NCBI GenBank assembly: GCA_937896905.1
Contig: CALBOE010000006.1
Coordinates: 422,912-486,911, forward strand
DNA length: 64,000 nt
Direction: 5' to 3'
From: an uncultured Clostridia bacterium
GTDB lineage: Bacteria; Bacillota; Clostridia; Christensenellales; UBA1242
The translations under genes were made by a program, and so were the position numbers. The first letter of the stretch is position 1; each line of letters begins with the position of its first letter. The notes under the pieces are model-generated. The model was given only the letters and a program-made list of their open reading frames with translations. It had not been told where the DNA came from and searched no databases. Shown piece by piece: positions 18,051 through 26,939 of this stretch.

Positions 18051-18241
18051 TTTAACCTCTCGGCACATAATTATATAAATATATTATCATAAATAAATCA
18101 ACAATTCAATTTTAAAAAACAAAATTTAAAAAAAATTATCGTAATTTTTAGGTTTTATTTTTTATTATGAATATTATGTCGAAAATAAATGGTTAAGATA
18201 ATAATTGTTCTATTTATTTTATGCAGAAAATAAATTAAACT

Positions 18242-20884
18242 ATGCACAGTAAATCGGTAGAACAAGTATTAAAAGAATTTAATTCTTCCAAGGCGGGGAT
18301 ATCGCCCAAGGAGGCTGAAGGCAGAATAAAAAAATATGGATTAAATGAACTAGACAAAACAAAAAAGCAGTCGTTCATCAAGTGTTTTTTTAAGCAGTTT
18401 TTAAACATTATGGTTGGGATATTGCTAGTTTCGGCGGTGGTGTCTTTAACTGTTGCAATAATCAATAAAGAATATGCAGACCTTTTTGAGGGGTTTGTTA
18501 TTTTGTTTATAGTGATTATGAATGCTTTTATTGGAGTTTTTCAGGAACGAAAAGCTCAAGCGTGTTTAGACGATTTGCAAAAATATAGCAAAACAACAGT
18601 TAAAGTTATACGTAGTGGTGTGGAACTTAGGGTGGACAGTGCCCAAATTGCAGTTGGAGATATTGTTGAAATGCTGGCGGGGAATATTGTGCCGGCAGAT
18701 ATACGACTGATTTCTGCCAATAACTTTAGTTGTGATGAAAGCTCGCTAACGGGTGAAAGTGTGCCGGCAGAAAAAAATGCAAACTTAATATTAACAAACA
18801 AAACACCGCTGGCCGAAAGAAAAAATATGGCATATTCTGGCAGTATGGTAACCAGCGGTAAGGCAACTGGAGTTGTGGTTGCAACTGGCAAAAGAACCGA
18901 GTTGGGCAAAATTGCAAATATGTTATTCAACTCAAAAAAAGAGGTAACGCCACTTCAAAAATCCATAAATAAAATTGGCAAAATTATAACTTACACAGTG
19001 CTGGCAGTTTGTGCTGTAATTTTGGTTGTTGAATTAATTTCTGGCAATGGTGTTATGCATGCAATAATGACGTCGGTTGCGTTGGCAGTTGCTGCAATTC
19101 CAGAAAGTTTACCTGCCGTTATAACAATAATTTTAGCATTGGGTGTTCAGCAACTTGCAAAAAGGAAATGCATTATTAAACACTTAAATGCGGTGGAAAC
19201 ATTGGGCAGTTGCCAAGTTATTTGCACCGACAAAACCGGCACTTTAACCTTAAATAAAATGCAGGTAACGCAAACATGTGTTGATTGCTTAGTTGACAAA
19301 ACAACAGGATCAACTTTTAACAAAATGATAAGGTGTATGCAAACTTGCAACAACACTCATAAGGAAAATAATAAACTAATTGGTGAGCCAACCGAAATTA
19401 CTCTTTATGAATATGCGGAAAAGTTTACCTTAACTGCCAAACAAAAGGTTATTCATGAAATACCTTTTAACTCAACTCGCAAAATGATGACGGTTATTGT
19501 GAATGATGACGGACTGATTAGTTTTAGCAAGGGTGCGCCCGAAATTTTAATAAAAAAATGTAAATTTATTGAAATTGACGGCAAAATTCAACATTTTTCG
19601 GCTGAATTTAAAGAAAAAATAAAAAAAATAAATGAAGAAATGGCAAACAATGCATTAAGGGTTGTTGCTTTTGCCTATAAAAAATTTGATATTTTTAATC
19701 CAAATGATGAAATTGAAAACGATATGGTTTTTGTGGGCTTGTGTGGCATGATAGATAATCCACGCCCAGAAGTTAAACATAGCATAGAGAAGTGTTTTAA
19801 GGCAGGATTAACGCCCGTTATGATAACAGGCGACCATAAAAAAACAGCGTTTGCAATTGCTAGCAAGTTGGGAATAGCACAAAATGAAAGCCAAGTTATA
19901 ACTGGTGAAGAGTTAGATAAACTGTCAAGCAAACAATTAAAAGAAGTTTGTAATGAATTCACAGTGTATGCCAGAGTAACACCTGAACACAAAGTTAAAA
20001 TTGTTAAGGCATTTAAGGCGAAGGGTAAAATTGTTGCAATGACGGGAGACGGAGTTAACGATGCCCCAAGTTTGAAAATTGCCGACATTGGGGTTGGAAT
20101 GGGTAAATCTGGCACAGACGTTGTTAAAAATGTGGCAGATATGATTATAACAGACGACAATTTTTCTTCCATAGTAGTTGCGGTGGAAGAGGGGAGAAAA
20201 GTTTATAACAACATTCAAAAAGCGTTGCAGTTTTTAATATCCACCAATTGTGTTGAAGTGTTTGGAATGTTGGTTGTGCTTTTGTTCTTTCCTAATGTAC
20301 CATTTTTAATGCCTGCGCAAATGTTGTTCATAAATTTAGTAACCGACAGTTTGCCTGCCTTTGCGTTGGGGCTAGAAAAGGTTGAAAAAGAAGTTATGCA
20401 ACACCCACCAAGGAACAGTAGAAGCGGATTGTTTGCTGGTAAGGTTGGAATTGCAATTATTTATCAATCAATTTTGCAAACGGCAATTGCGGTTGGAGTG
20501 TTTGTTGTGGGTATATTCTGCTACAATTCAGAAGTTGCTAGCACTATGGCGTTTTTTACAATTATTTTCATGCAAACACTGCACAGCGTTAATTGCAAAA
20601 CAAATGAAAGTTTGTTTGAAAAAAAGTTGTTCGAAAACAAAACTTTTAACCTTTGCTTTTGTTTAACAATGGGCGTTAATTTGTTTGTTGCTTGCACGCC
20701 GTTTATGTATAAGCTTTTCGGTTTAAAATTTTTAAACTTTTCTCAATGGCTAACGGTTATTATTGCGTCGGTTATAATATTGCCTTTATGTGAATTATGC
20801 AAAGCATTTATTAATGGTGAAATACAAAAGAATAACAAATTAATAAAAAAACAAAAATTAAAATTAAATAATAAAAATAAATAA
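18242..20884 (+). CDS. P-type Ca2+-transporting ATPase
   Basis: P2A-type cation pump of 880 residues, probably exporting Ca2+ (or Mn2+). Sequence marks are the TGES actuator loop (SSLTGESVPAEK, near residue 169), the membrane motif AAIPESLPA, the phosphorylation site ICDKTGTLT-like region with CTDKTGTLTLNK (Asp near 329) and the hinge MTGDGVNDAPSLK (near 600). A cation ATPase N-terminal domain (about 1-70) and C-terminal membrane helices are present. PESLP rather than PEGLP in helix 4 is a common variant in bacterial Ca2+ pumps. No ribosome site precedes the ATG at 18242. A TAAATT at 18231-18236 gives the same spacing as leaderless promoters elsewhere, but its -35 is weak. Confidence 0.93.
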   Translation: MHSKSVEQVLKEFNSSKAGISPKEAEGRIKKYGLNELDKTKKQSFIKCFFKQFLNIMVGILLVSAVVSLTVAIINKEYADLFEGFVILFIVIMNAFIGVFQERKAQACLDDLQKYSKTTVKVIRSGVELRVDSAQIAVGDIVEMLAGNIVPADIRLISANNFSCDESSLTGESVPAEKNANLILTNKTPLAERKNMAYSGSMVTSGKATGVVVATGKRTELGKIANMLFNSKKEVTPLQKSINKIGKIITYTVLAVCAVILVVELISGNGVMHAIMTSVALAVAAIPESLPAVITIILALGVQQLAKRKCIIKHLNAVETLGSCQVICTDKTGTLTLNKMQVTQTCVDCLVDKTTGSTFNKMIRCMQTCNNTHKENNKLIGEPTEITLYEYAEKFTLTAKQKVIHEIPFNSTRKMMTVIVNDDGLISFSKGAPEILIKKCKFIEIDGKIQHFSAEFKEKIKKINEEMANNALRVVAFAYKKFDIFNPNDEIENDMVFVGLCGMIDNPRPEVKHSIEKCFKAGLTPVMITGDHKKTAFAIASKLGIAQNESQVITGEELDKLSSKQLKEVCNEFTVYARVTPEHKVKIVKAFKAKGKIVAMTGDGVNDAPSLKIADIGVGMGKSGTDVVKNVADMIITDDNFSSIVVAVEEGRKVYNNIQKALQFLISTNCVEVFGMLVVLLFFPNVPFLMPAQMLFINLVTDSLPAFALGLEKVEKEVMQHPPRNSRSGLFAGKVGIAIIYQSILQTAIAVGVFVVGIFCYNSEVASTMAFFTIIFMQTLHSVNCKTNESLFEKKLFENKTFNLCFCLTMGVNLFVACTPFMYKLFGLKFLNFSQWLTVIIASVIILPLCELCKAFINGEIQKNNKLIKKQKLKLNNKNK

Positions 20885-21062
20885 AAATATACAAAAAAAA
20901 TTAAAAATTTTAATAAAAACACACATTTTTAATGGTTTTTATTTAATTTTATAATATTTTTAATAAATTTGCATCTATTATTTATTTTTTTTAAATATTG
21001 AAAAGTAATAAATTTGGTATATTTTTTAACATTTTGCCAACAATATCATTAAGGAGGGGCTT

Positions 21063-21515
21063 ATGAGTGTTGAAAGAAAAAAACTTCTATCGGTAATTGT
21101 TTATTACACATTGGCAGCGTTGGCAATTTTAAGTGCAGCCTTTTTTGTGTTTGCATTATCTGTTAGAGATGTTGCTTTGTGGGCAAAAATTGTTTACTAC
21201 ATTTGGTCTGGCTTCGTGGTTGGCGTTGTTATTTTTGACATTATTTGCACATCGTCTAACGAAGGGAAACACGTTTCTGGCATAATCATTTATGTGCTAA
21301 GCGTTTTGGCGGTTATTATGGCTTGCATTTTATATTTCCTTAACTCAGGAGTTGCCGGTTTAGCAACAGAATTATTCAACATTTTCTTATCAGTTTCTTT
21401 GTTGTCGCTTATGACCACGGGCTACACAATTGCAACCTGGTGTGTTGGCGAATCGCTAGTTGAACACAGAACTGCGCAAAGAGAAATTGAAAGAAACAGA
21501 ATGCAATCTAAATAA
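21063..21515 (+). CDS. Four-helix membrane protein of unknown function
   Basis: A 150-residue polytopic membrane protein with four likely helices (about 9-30, 40-60, 75-92, 100-122) and a polar C-terminal tail rich in Arg and Glu. It has a very strong ribosome site, AAGGAGGGG, before the ATG at 21063. An extended -10 candidate (TGG-TATATT, 21015-21023) lies upstream without a good -35. It stands alone between the ATPase and the convergent SDR fusion gene. I do not recognise the family. The preceding space (20885-21062) is extremely AT-rich and shows no other feature. Confidence 0.7.
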   Translation: MSVERKKLLSVIVYYTLAALAILSAAFFVFALSVRDVALWAKIVYYIWSGFVVGVVIFDIICTSSNEGKHVSGIIIYVLSVLAVIMACILYFLNSGVAGLATELFNIFLSVSLLSLMTTGYTIATWCVGESLVEHRTAQREIERNRMQSK

Positions 21516-21543
21516 GGCACAAAAAACTTTGTAAAAATGTTAT

Positions 21544-21580
21544 TAAGTAAAAAAAGGAAGCGTTTAACACCGCCTCTTTT
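21544..21580 (-). terminator. Terminator of HTH-SDR gene
   Basis: On the minus strand GAGGCG pairs with CGCTTC (one G-T wobble) around a 7-9 nt loop and is followed by a long T run. On the plus strand the wobble becomes an A-C mismatch, so it mainly serves the minus gene. Confidence 0.65.
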
Positions 21581-21581
21581 T

Positions 21582-22523
21582 TTATAAAATCATTCCACCG
21601 TCAACGGCAATTATTTGGCCGGTGATGTAACTAGCATTTTCACTGCACAAAAATTCCACAAGGTTTGCAACGTCGGAAGGTGTGCCAACTCGGTTTAATG
21701 GAATGGTGTTTACAATTTCTTCCACTTCTTCTTTTGAAAAGCAAGAATTCATTTTGCCCCAAATAAACCCTGGGCAAATGCAATTGACTGTAATTCCACT
21801 TGGGGCAAGCTCTTTTGCAAGTGCCAAAGTTAAAGAATTTATTGCGCCTTTGCTTGCAGAGTACACGCTTTCCACACTTGCGCCAACTAATCCCCAAACT
21901 GAAGAAATGTTAATTATTTTGCCAAACTTGTTAGATATCATATGCCTGCTAACGCACTTGGTTGTAAAAATTGTAGATTTAACATTGCTATTAAACACGC
22001 GGTTAAAATCTTGTTCGGTTGTATCCTGAATTTGTTGCAACAGCGAAACGCCTGCACAATTAACTAAAACGTCTATGGTTTTATATTTTTTAATAAAATA
22101 TTCAACCATTTTCTCCACTGTATTGGCTTGTGTTAAATTACACGCATAAATTTCACTTTCGCAGTTATTTGGAAGTTGTTTTTGAATGTTAAGAACGGCA
22201 GATTTATTGGAGTTGTAAGTCAAAAGCACAATGGTTTGCGGGGTGGATAGTTTTTTTGCTATTGCACTTCCAATATCTCCGCTTGCACCGGTTATTAACA
22301 CAACTTTTTTCTTTTTAATTTCGGGTTTACTATTTAATAACGTTTCAACATCGCAACCTAAAAACTGGGCAATGTTAAGCATTGTTTCAAAAGAAATTTT
22401 TTTACTTTTTCTGTGGTAGGCACTCATAAACGTGTTGTAGGAAAGCCTTATTTGATGGCACATTTCTCTTTTGGAAATGTGTTTATTTTGCAAAATATAA
22501 TCCAAATTTTCATAAAATTTCAT
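21582..22523 (-). CDS. HTH domain fused to short-chain dehydrogenase/reductase
   Basis: A single 313-residue open frame joins an N-terminal helix-turn-helix of XRE type (about residues 13-62: SKREMCHQIRLSYNTF, ISFETMLNIAQFLG) to a complete classical SDR domain. The SDR part has the NAD(P)-binding TGASGDIG near residue 77, VNCAG, catalytic Ser in INISSVWG, YSASK with Tyr and Lys, and the C-terminal YITGQIIAVDGG block; it resembles FabG. The ATG at 22523 lies about 10 nt after AGAGG. FabG-like enzymes normally stand alone, so the fused DNA-binding module suggests a redox- or substrate-sensing regulator, or an enzyme controlled by DNA binding. This is inference. Confidence 0.85.
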   Translation of the reverse strand: MKFYENLDYILQNKHISKREMCHQIRLSYNTFMSAYHRKSKKISFETMLNIAQFLGCDVETLLNSKPEIKKKKVVLITGASGDIGSAIAKKLSTPQTIVLLTYNSNKSAVLNIQKQLPNNCESEIYACNLTQANTVEKMVEYFIKKYKTIDVLVNCAGVSLLQQIQDTTEQDFNRVFNSNVKSTIFTTKCVSRHMISNKFGKIINISSVWGLVGASVESVYSASKGAINSLTLALAKELAPSGITVNCICPGFIWGKMNSCFSKEEVEEIVNTIPLNRVGTPSDVANLVEFLCSENASYITGQIIAVDGGMIL

Positions 22524-22559
22524 AATTTAACCGCCTCTTTTTTGCTCAATTGCACAATA

Positions 22560-22587
22560 ATTATAACAAAAAAAGATAAAATTGCAA
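22560..22587 (-). promoter_or_regulatory. Promoter of HTH-SDR gene
   Basis: TTGCAA (22587-22582), 16-nt spacer, TGT-TATAAT with the -10 at 22565-22560. +1 falls near 22553, leaving a leader of about 30 nt, in contrast to the leaderless genes nearby. Confidence 0.7.
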
Positions 22588-22632
22588 TAGGTTAAGCACA
22601 ATATTTACATTAAAATTTATTTAGGTTAATAA

Positions 22633-22661
22633 TTGACATTGCTAATTTAAAACATTATAAT
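22633..22661 (+). promoter_or_regulatory. Near-leaderless promoter of 22671 operon
   Basis: Perfect consensus TTGACA (22633-22638), 17-nt spacer and TATAAT (22656-22661). +1 is predicted at about 22668, only 3 nt before the ATG at 22671; no ribosome site exists. Confidence 0.8.
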
Positions 22662-22670
22662 ATTTTTAAT

Positions 22671-23531
22671 ATGAAAATTTGGAAGTTTTTAAAAGTATTC
22701 TTAATTATTGTTATTGTGCTTGGCTCGGTGGGTGGCACAAGTTATTTCTTTTTTAAAACATTCCATAAGGAACAAAATGCATATGCCTCTATAAACGGCT
22801 TTGTTTATGGCACTAATTTGGAAGATTTTTCAAGAGAAATTTCCACAATTGACAAAACCGGAGGTGCAAGGTTTACCCTAATTGAAAATGTTAACGATGA
22901 AATGCAAGAAATTATTAAAACTTTAAATGTGTATTTAATTAATGCAAGCGAAAAATCAGTTAACAATTCAGCAATTAACAAACAAATTAAGTCGGCTTAT
23001 TCGCAAATGGAGCATGTTAGAAATCTTTTGGAAGAATATAGAATTAAATGCAAAAGTTCAAGTTTTAACAAAACTGTTGGGGCGAATGACTTGTATGTTG
23101 GGCTTTCTAACTATTTGGTGAGAGTTGCAAACCTAATATCCACTGTTAATGTGGAGTTAAAAAGGGTTGTTGTTAATTATGCGGTGGATTTAAAATTTCT
23201 TATGATAGACGTCTATGCAAATTCTTGCGCGTATGCATTTGGCAATTTAGATAGAACTTTGTCGTTAACCAATCTTTCAACAAAAGGCAGTGCAAATTTA
23301 ACAATTGTTAGAAATAATTTTGACATTAACAATGGGTATTGTAACATAAACTCGGCAAATGGCAGTTTTTCAAAATTAAACAATAATTTTATTGAAGCAT
23401 ACTTATTGTGCAACACAAAAGATTTTGCAATTAATTTAAGTGAAAACGTAAACAAAATAACAAGTTTGAGTGTGGCAACAACTAATGAAGAAAAAGCAAC
23501 TTGGCATTATAAGGAGATGTTTGATATATAA
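22671..23531 (+). CDS. Membrane-anchored exported protein of unknown function
   Basis: A 286-residue protein with an N-terminal membrane anchor (about 6-30) and an external domain rich in Asn and Ser, including helical stretches (about 70-150) that resemble a coiled-coil sensor or adaptor domain. No Cys lipobox or catalytic motif is seen and I do not recognise the family. The stop codon overlaps the next start (TAATG at 23529-23533), so it is translationally coupled to the lipoprotein that follows. The two probably act together at the cell surface. A perfect consensus promoter lies just before the start. Confidence 0.72.
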   Translation: MKIWKFLKVFLIIVIVLGSVGGTSYFFFKTFHKEQNAYASINGFVYGTNLEDFSREISTIDKTGGARFTLIENVNDEMQEIIKTLNVYLINASEKSVNNSAINKQIKSAYSQMEHVRNLLEEYRIKCKSSSFNKTVGANDLYVGLSNYLVRVANLISTVNVELKRVVVNYAVDLKFLMIDVYANSCAYAFGNLDRTLSLTNLSTKGSANLTIVRNNFDINNGYCNINSANGSFSKLNNNFIEAYLLCNTKDFAINLSENVNKITSLSVATTNEEKATWHYKEMFDI

Positions 23532-24628
23532 TGAAAAGGAAACTAATTAGTTTAATATTATGCATTACAATGGTTTCGGGACTGTTTCTTTTTGTGGGCT
23601 GTGGCAACAGAAATGGCTACAATTTAAATAACCTTCAAAAAGATTACTTGCAAGTGGCAAACAATTTGGAGTGTGTTGACATTAACAGAAGGGGAGAAAT
23701 TGACTTGTTTTTTAACACCCAATCTCAAATTGAAAACATACAACCATACGCAAAACTAAATTCATACTACACTGTGTTGTTTAATAACGCAATGAGCTTT
23801 ACATACGAATATATAGACGAGTGTGCAGATAATAGCATAAAAGCCAGTACTTCGGTTAAAAATTCACTTAGAAATAGCATAACTAGAATGAATGAAAGTT
23901 TAAGAAAGGTTAACACCAGTTTAATTGGTTTAAACGGCATTGTGTGGTCGGTTATTAACACAGAAGGCATTGCAGAGGTTAGCAAAAGCCCTGTGTGCTT
24001 ATCTAGGTTGGAAAATGTGTTTTATAACTACGAAGAATTAATTGTTTCCGCCGTAAATTTAAGCCAAAACTTGGCAAATTTATACTATAATTATGCTTTA
24101 AGTTCCTCAAATTCAGACATTTCTAAATTAACACTTGCTGAATTTGATGTTGAACGCGCAGTGTTAACAGTGCAAACCAGAACCAAACACCAAATTGTCA
24201 ACCTAACCGAAAGTTATTTAAACACTTATGTTTTAGGTGCTGGTTTGGCTGAATATTACACCACTCCAATTGGAACCACGTTCTATATGGTGGAAGCAAA
24301 TTTTAGTTCCTACACGGCAAGTGTTGACGAAATATATGTTGCTCCAGGTAAGGTGACAGCGGCAATATCTAGAATTCAATCGGTAACAAGTGAAAAGAAC
24401 GATTTTTATAATGCTTCAATTGAACTGTTCAATGTTCAATGCTTACTTATAAACGACTTTGCCCCTTACCAAACTGCGGTAGGACAAGTTAAATATGTTA
24501 CAATTAAAAATGATTTAAATGCAACAGCACACCAAAAGCTGTGCGCAGAAATAATAGAAAACCACAATCAATTAATAAGCGAGTATCAAAACATTTTAAC
24601 TAGATTAGTGGATATGATTGTGAAATAA
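23531..24628 (+). CDS. Predicted lipoprotein of unknown function
   Basis: A 365-residue secreted lipoprotein: the signal peptide MKRKLISLILCITMVSGLFL is followed by FVGCGN, where Cys is the lipid-attachment residue. The mature part is mainly helical and Asn/Ser/Leu-rich, without recognisable catalytic residues. Its composition and predicted helices resemble the upstream partner at 22671, with which it shares a 1-nt overlap. They may be a paralogous or interacting pair. gltX follows 10 nt downstream, so this surface pair and a tRNA synthetase share one transcript, an unexpected grouping. Confidence 0.72.
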   Translation: MKRKLISLILCITMVSGLFLFVGCGNRNGYNLNNLQKDYLQVANNLECVDINRRGEIDLFFNTQSQIENIQPYAKLNSYYTVLFNNAMSFTYEYIDECADNSIKASTSVKNSLRNSITRMNESLRKVNTSLIGLNGIVWSVINTEGIAEVSKSPVCLSRLENVFYNYEELIVSAVNLSQNLANLYYNYALSSSNSDISKLTLAEFDVERAVLTVQTRTKHQIVNLTESYLNTYVLGAGLAEYYTTPIGTTFYMVEANFSSYTASVDEIYVAPGKVTAAISRIQSVTSEKNDFYNASIELFNVQCLLINDFAPYQTAVGQVKYVTIKNDLNATAHQKLCAEIIENHNQLISEYQNILTRLVDMIVK

Positions 24629-24638
24629 AAGGAAAAAA

Positions 24639-26294
24639 ATGTTAGAACAGGAACTCTTAGAATTAGCAAATTTGTTATATCCAAACAGCAAGGATATAAC
24701 ATTTTACTTTAATAAATACAAACAAAGAAACGTAGCCGGTGAAGTTACAAGGTTAGGGCCAAGCCCAACAGGTTATTTGCACATTGGGCAACTTTATCAG
24801 TCGGTTATTCACAGAATGTTGGCAAACAAAACCAACGGAGTGTTTTTCTTACGGTTAGAAGACACAGACGGTAAGCGAGAAGTTGAAAACGCAGGGAAAA
24901 TTGCTTACGATATGATGGTTCGTTTTGGATTAAAGCCAGACGAAGGCTACACTGGCGGGGGCGAAGAGGTTGGAGAATATGGACCATATATGCAAAGCAA
25001 CAGAATTGAAATTTATAGGGCATTTGCATACGAGCTTGTTAAAAAAGGAAGGGCGTTTCCATGTTTTTGCAAGTCCACAGAAAGTAAAGAAGATGTTTTA
25101 AGAAAAAGAGAAGAAGAATTAAGCGAAAATGATGATTTAGAAATTAAGGACCCATGCAGAAATTTAACATTAGAGGAAATTAAAGAAAATTTAAAGGCGG
25201 GGAAACCTTATGCGTTAAGATTAAAATCGGTGGGAGATGTTAACAAAACTCACACAGTGGTTGATGCAATAAAAGGTAAAAAGGAAGTTAGAGAAAACTC
25301 AAAAGACGACGTTTTAATTAAAAGCAACGGAATTCCAGTTTATGCGTTTGCGCATATAGTGGACGACACATTAATGGGAACAACAACCGTTGTTAGAGGG
25401 CAAGAATGGTATCAGTCGTTACCAGTGCATATAGAACTTGCACTTGCTTTTGGTTTTAAACCTTTTAAATATGCGCACACACCAAGCATTTGCGTGTTAG
25501 ACGAAAACGGCAACAAGCGCAAAATAAGCAAACGTAAAGACACTTTTGCAGATGTTAGATTTTTCTTAAAGCAAGGTTACCCAATTGAAGCGGTAATTGA
25601 ATATTTGCTAAATTTATTGAATAGCGACTTTGAAAATTGGCGCAAACTTCACCCAACATTGCCATACGCCGATTTTCCGTTTGAACTTAAGAAAATTGGG
25701 GTAACAAACCCACTTTTCGACTTTGTTAAGTTAGATAACATTAGCAAAACAATCATTTCACGCTACACAGCCGAGCAAGTTTATGATAATGCAGTTGCTT
25801 GGGCAAAAGAATGGAGCGAAAAAGATGTTGAAGTGCTTGAAAACAACAAACAAACATTAATTAACATTTTTGCAATAGACCGTGGTGGCGACCGCCCAAG
25901 AAAGGACATTTCTTATTTTAGCGAAATTTTAAGTTTATACGACTATGTTTTGTCAGGCTTTAAAGCAGATTATAGCAGCTTAAATTTGGGAACGGTTAAC
26001 ATAATAAATTTAAAAGCATTTTTAAAGGATTATGCAAACCAATATGATTTGCAACAAAGCAATCAAGATTGGTTCGAAAACTTAAAACAGATTGCATTTA
26101 AACATAGTTTCACCGATAACAAAACCTACAAACAACAACCAGAAGGTTACGCAGGAAGTGTTAGCGATGCTGCAAAATTCGTGCGCCTTGCCATAACTGG
26201 CAGAGAGGATAGCCCAGAATTATATTCAATTATGAAGGTTTTGGGAGAAGTTGAATGTAAAACAAGGTTAAATAATTTCATAAACTGCTTATAG
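24639..26294 (+). CDS. gltX: Glutamyl-tRNA synthetase, long clostridial type
   Basis: Class I synthetase for Glu. The HIGH motif is seen as HIGQLYQ within LGPSPTGYLHIGQL, and KMSKS as KISKRKD near residue 293. The 551-residue length and the N-terminal extension of about 36 residues before the Rossmann core (LYPNSKDITFYFNKYKQRN) match the variant GltX known from Clostridium rather than the roughly 480-residue standard form. No glutaminyl-tRNA synthetase is in the window, so a non-discriminating role with GatCAB is possible but not shown. AAGGAAAA precedes the ATG at 24639. It is the last gene of the operon starting at 22671. Confidence 0.93.
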   Translation: MLEQELLELANLLYPNSKDITFYFNKYKQRNVAGEVTRLGPSPTGYLHIGQLYQSVIHRMLANKTNGVFFLRLEDTDGKREVENAGKIAYDMMVRFGLKPDEGYTGGGEEVGEYGPYMQSNRIEIYRAFAYELVKKGRAFPCFCKSTESKEDVLRKREEELSENDDLEIKDPCRNLTLEEIKENLKAGKPYALRLKSVGDVNKTHTVVDAIKGKKEVRENSKDDVLIKSNGIPVYAFAHIVDDTLMGTTTVVRGQEWYQSLPVHIELALAFGFKPFKYAHTPSICVLDENGNKRKISKRKDTFADVRFFLKQGYPIEAVIEYLLNLLNSDFENWRKLHPTLPYADFPFELKKIGVTNPLFDFVKLDNISKTIISRYTAEQVYDNAVAWAKEWSEKDVEVLENNKQTLINIFAIDRGGDRPRKDISYFSEILSLYDYVLSGFKADYSSLNLGTVNIINLKAFLKDYANQYDLQQSNQDWFENLKQIAFKHSFTDNKTYKQQPEGYAGSVSDAAKFVRLAITGREDSPELYSIMKVLGEVECKTRLNNFINCL

Positions 26295-26336
26295 TTGGAT
26301 TATTTAGTTAAAAAGATTAAAGAAGCAATAAAAATA

Positions 26337-26367
26337 AAAAACTCTTACAATCATAAGAGTTTTTTTA
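26337..26367. terminator. Bidirectional terminator between gltX and oapA-like gene
   Basis: AAAACTCTTA pairs with TAAGAGTTTT around CAATCA, flanked by A and T runs. It serves both converging transcripts. Confidence 0.85.
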
Positions 26368-26919
26368 TCCTTTTCTAGTAAACACATTAATAAGTTTTGC
26401 AAATTTAAAAGTTATTTCGTTGGCATGTTTAATGGCATAACGTTTTAACGCTGCTTTGCCAAATATTGTTAAACCTGCAATAAGTGCCGACACAATAGAA
26501 GGAACTAATATTTCCATAAAACTGCCAGAAGTTAGTGCAATTTTTGCCAAAATGCTAGCACCGGCTGCACCTGCCAAAATTCCGCACACATCACCAATAA
26601 CGTCGTTGCAAATAGACGAAACCCTGTCGGCATTTTTAACCATTGCCATTGCCTGTTTGGCACCTTTAACCTTTCTTGCTGCCATGGCTGTGAAATGTTC
26701 AATGTTACTAGACGCAACCGCTAAGCCAAGCATATCAAACAAAATGCTGATTGCAATAAAAATTAAAATAACGAAAACGGCAACAATCACCACGGCATCT
26801 TGCAAAATAAGTTCACTTAAAATGCTAAAGGCCAAAGAAAGCGTCATTGCCAACAATAAAATTGTTATAAGCCACAGCGCGGGGCTTTTCTTTTTAGATT
26901 TATTATGTTTTTGTTTCAT
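26365..26919 (-). CDS. oapA: Probable OapA, OLE RNA-associated membrane protein
   Basis: A 184-residue protein with a basic N-terminus (KQKHNKSKKK) and four likely membrane helices (about 15-37, 42-68, 110-130, 135-155). The middle contains ASSNIEHFTAMAARKVKGAKQA and CNDVIGDVCGILAG, weakly like the membrane domain (DUF21) of CNNM/CorC transporters. Known OapA proteins are about 21 kDa with four helices, have been compared to Mg2+ transporters, and are encoded just downstream of the OLE RNA gene. Size, topology and position all agree here. An AAAGG site precedes the ATG at 26919. If the RNA is not OLE, the protein should be read only as a CorB-like membrane protein. Confidence 0.7.
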   Translation of the reverse strand: MKQKHNKSKKKSPALWLITILLLAMTLSLAFSILSELILQDAVVIVAVFVILIFIAISILFDMLGLAVASSNIEHFTAMAARKVKGAKQAMAMVKNADRVSSICNDVIGDVCGILAGAAGASILAKIALTSGSFMEILVPSIVSALIAGLTIFGKAALKRYAIKHANEITFKFAKLINVFTRKG

Positions 26920-26939
26920 TTAAAACTAACCTTTATGTA

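Noticed and set aside
17536..18078. 180-codon open frame opposite rel
   Set aside because: It lies wholly on the strand opposite a gene with clear family motifs, and has no ribosome site or promoter; a shadow of codon bias.
18556..18930. Open frame opposite the Ca2+ ATPase gene
   Set aside because: It overlaps the TGES region of an intact P-type ATPase and has no start signals.
26456..26923. 155-codon open frame opposite the oapA-like gene
   Set aside because: No ribosome site, and it mirrors hydrophobic codons of the real gene, whose start and terminator are well placed.
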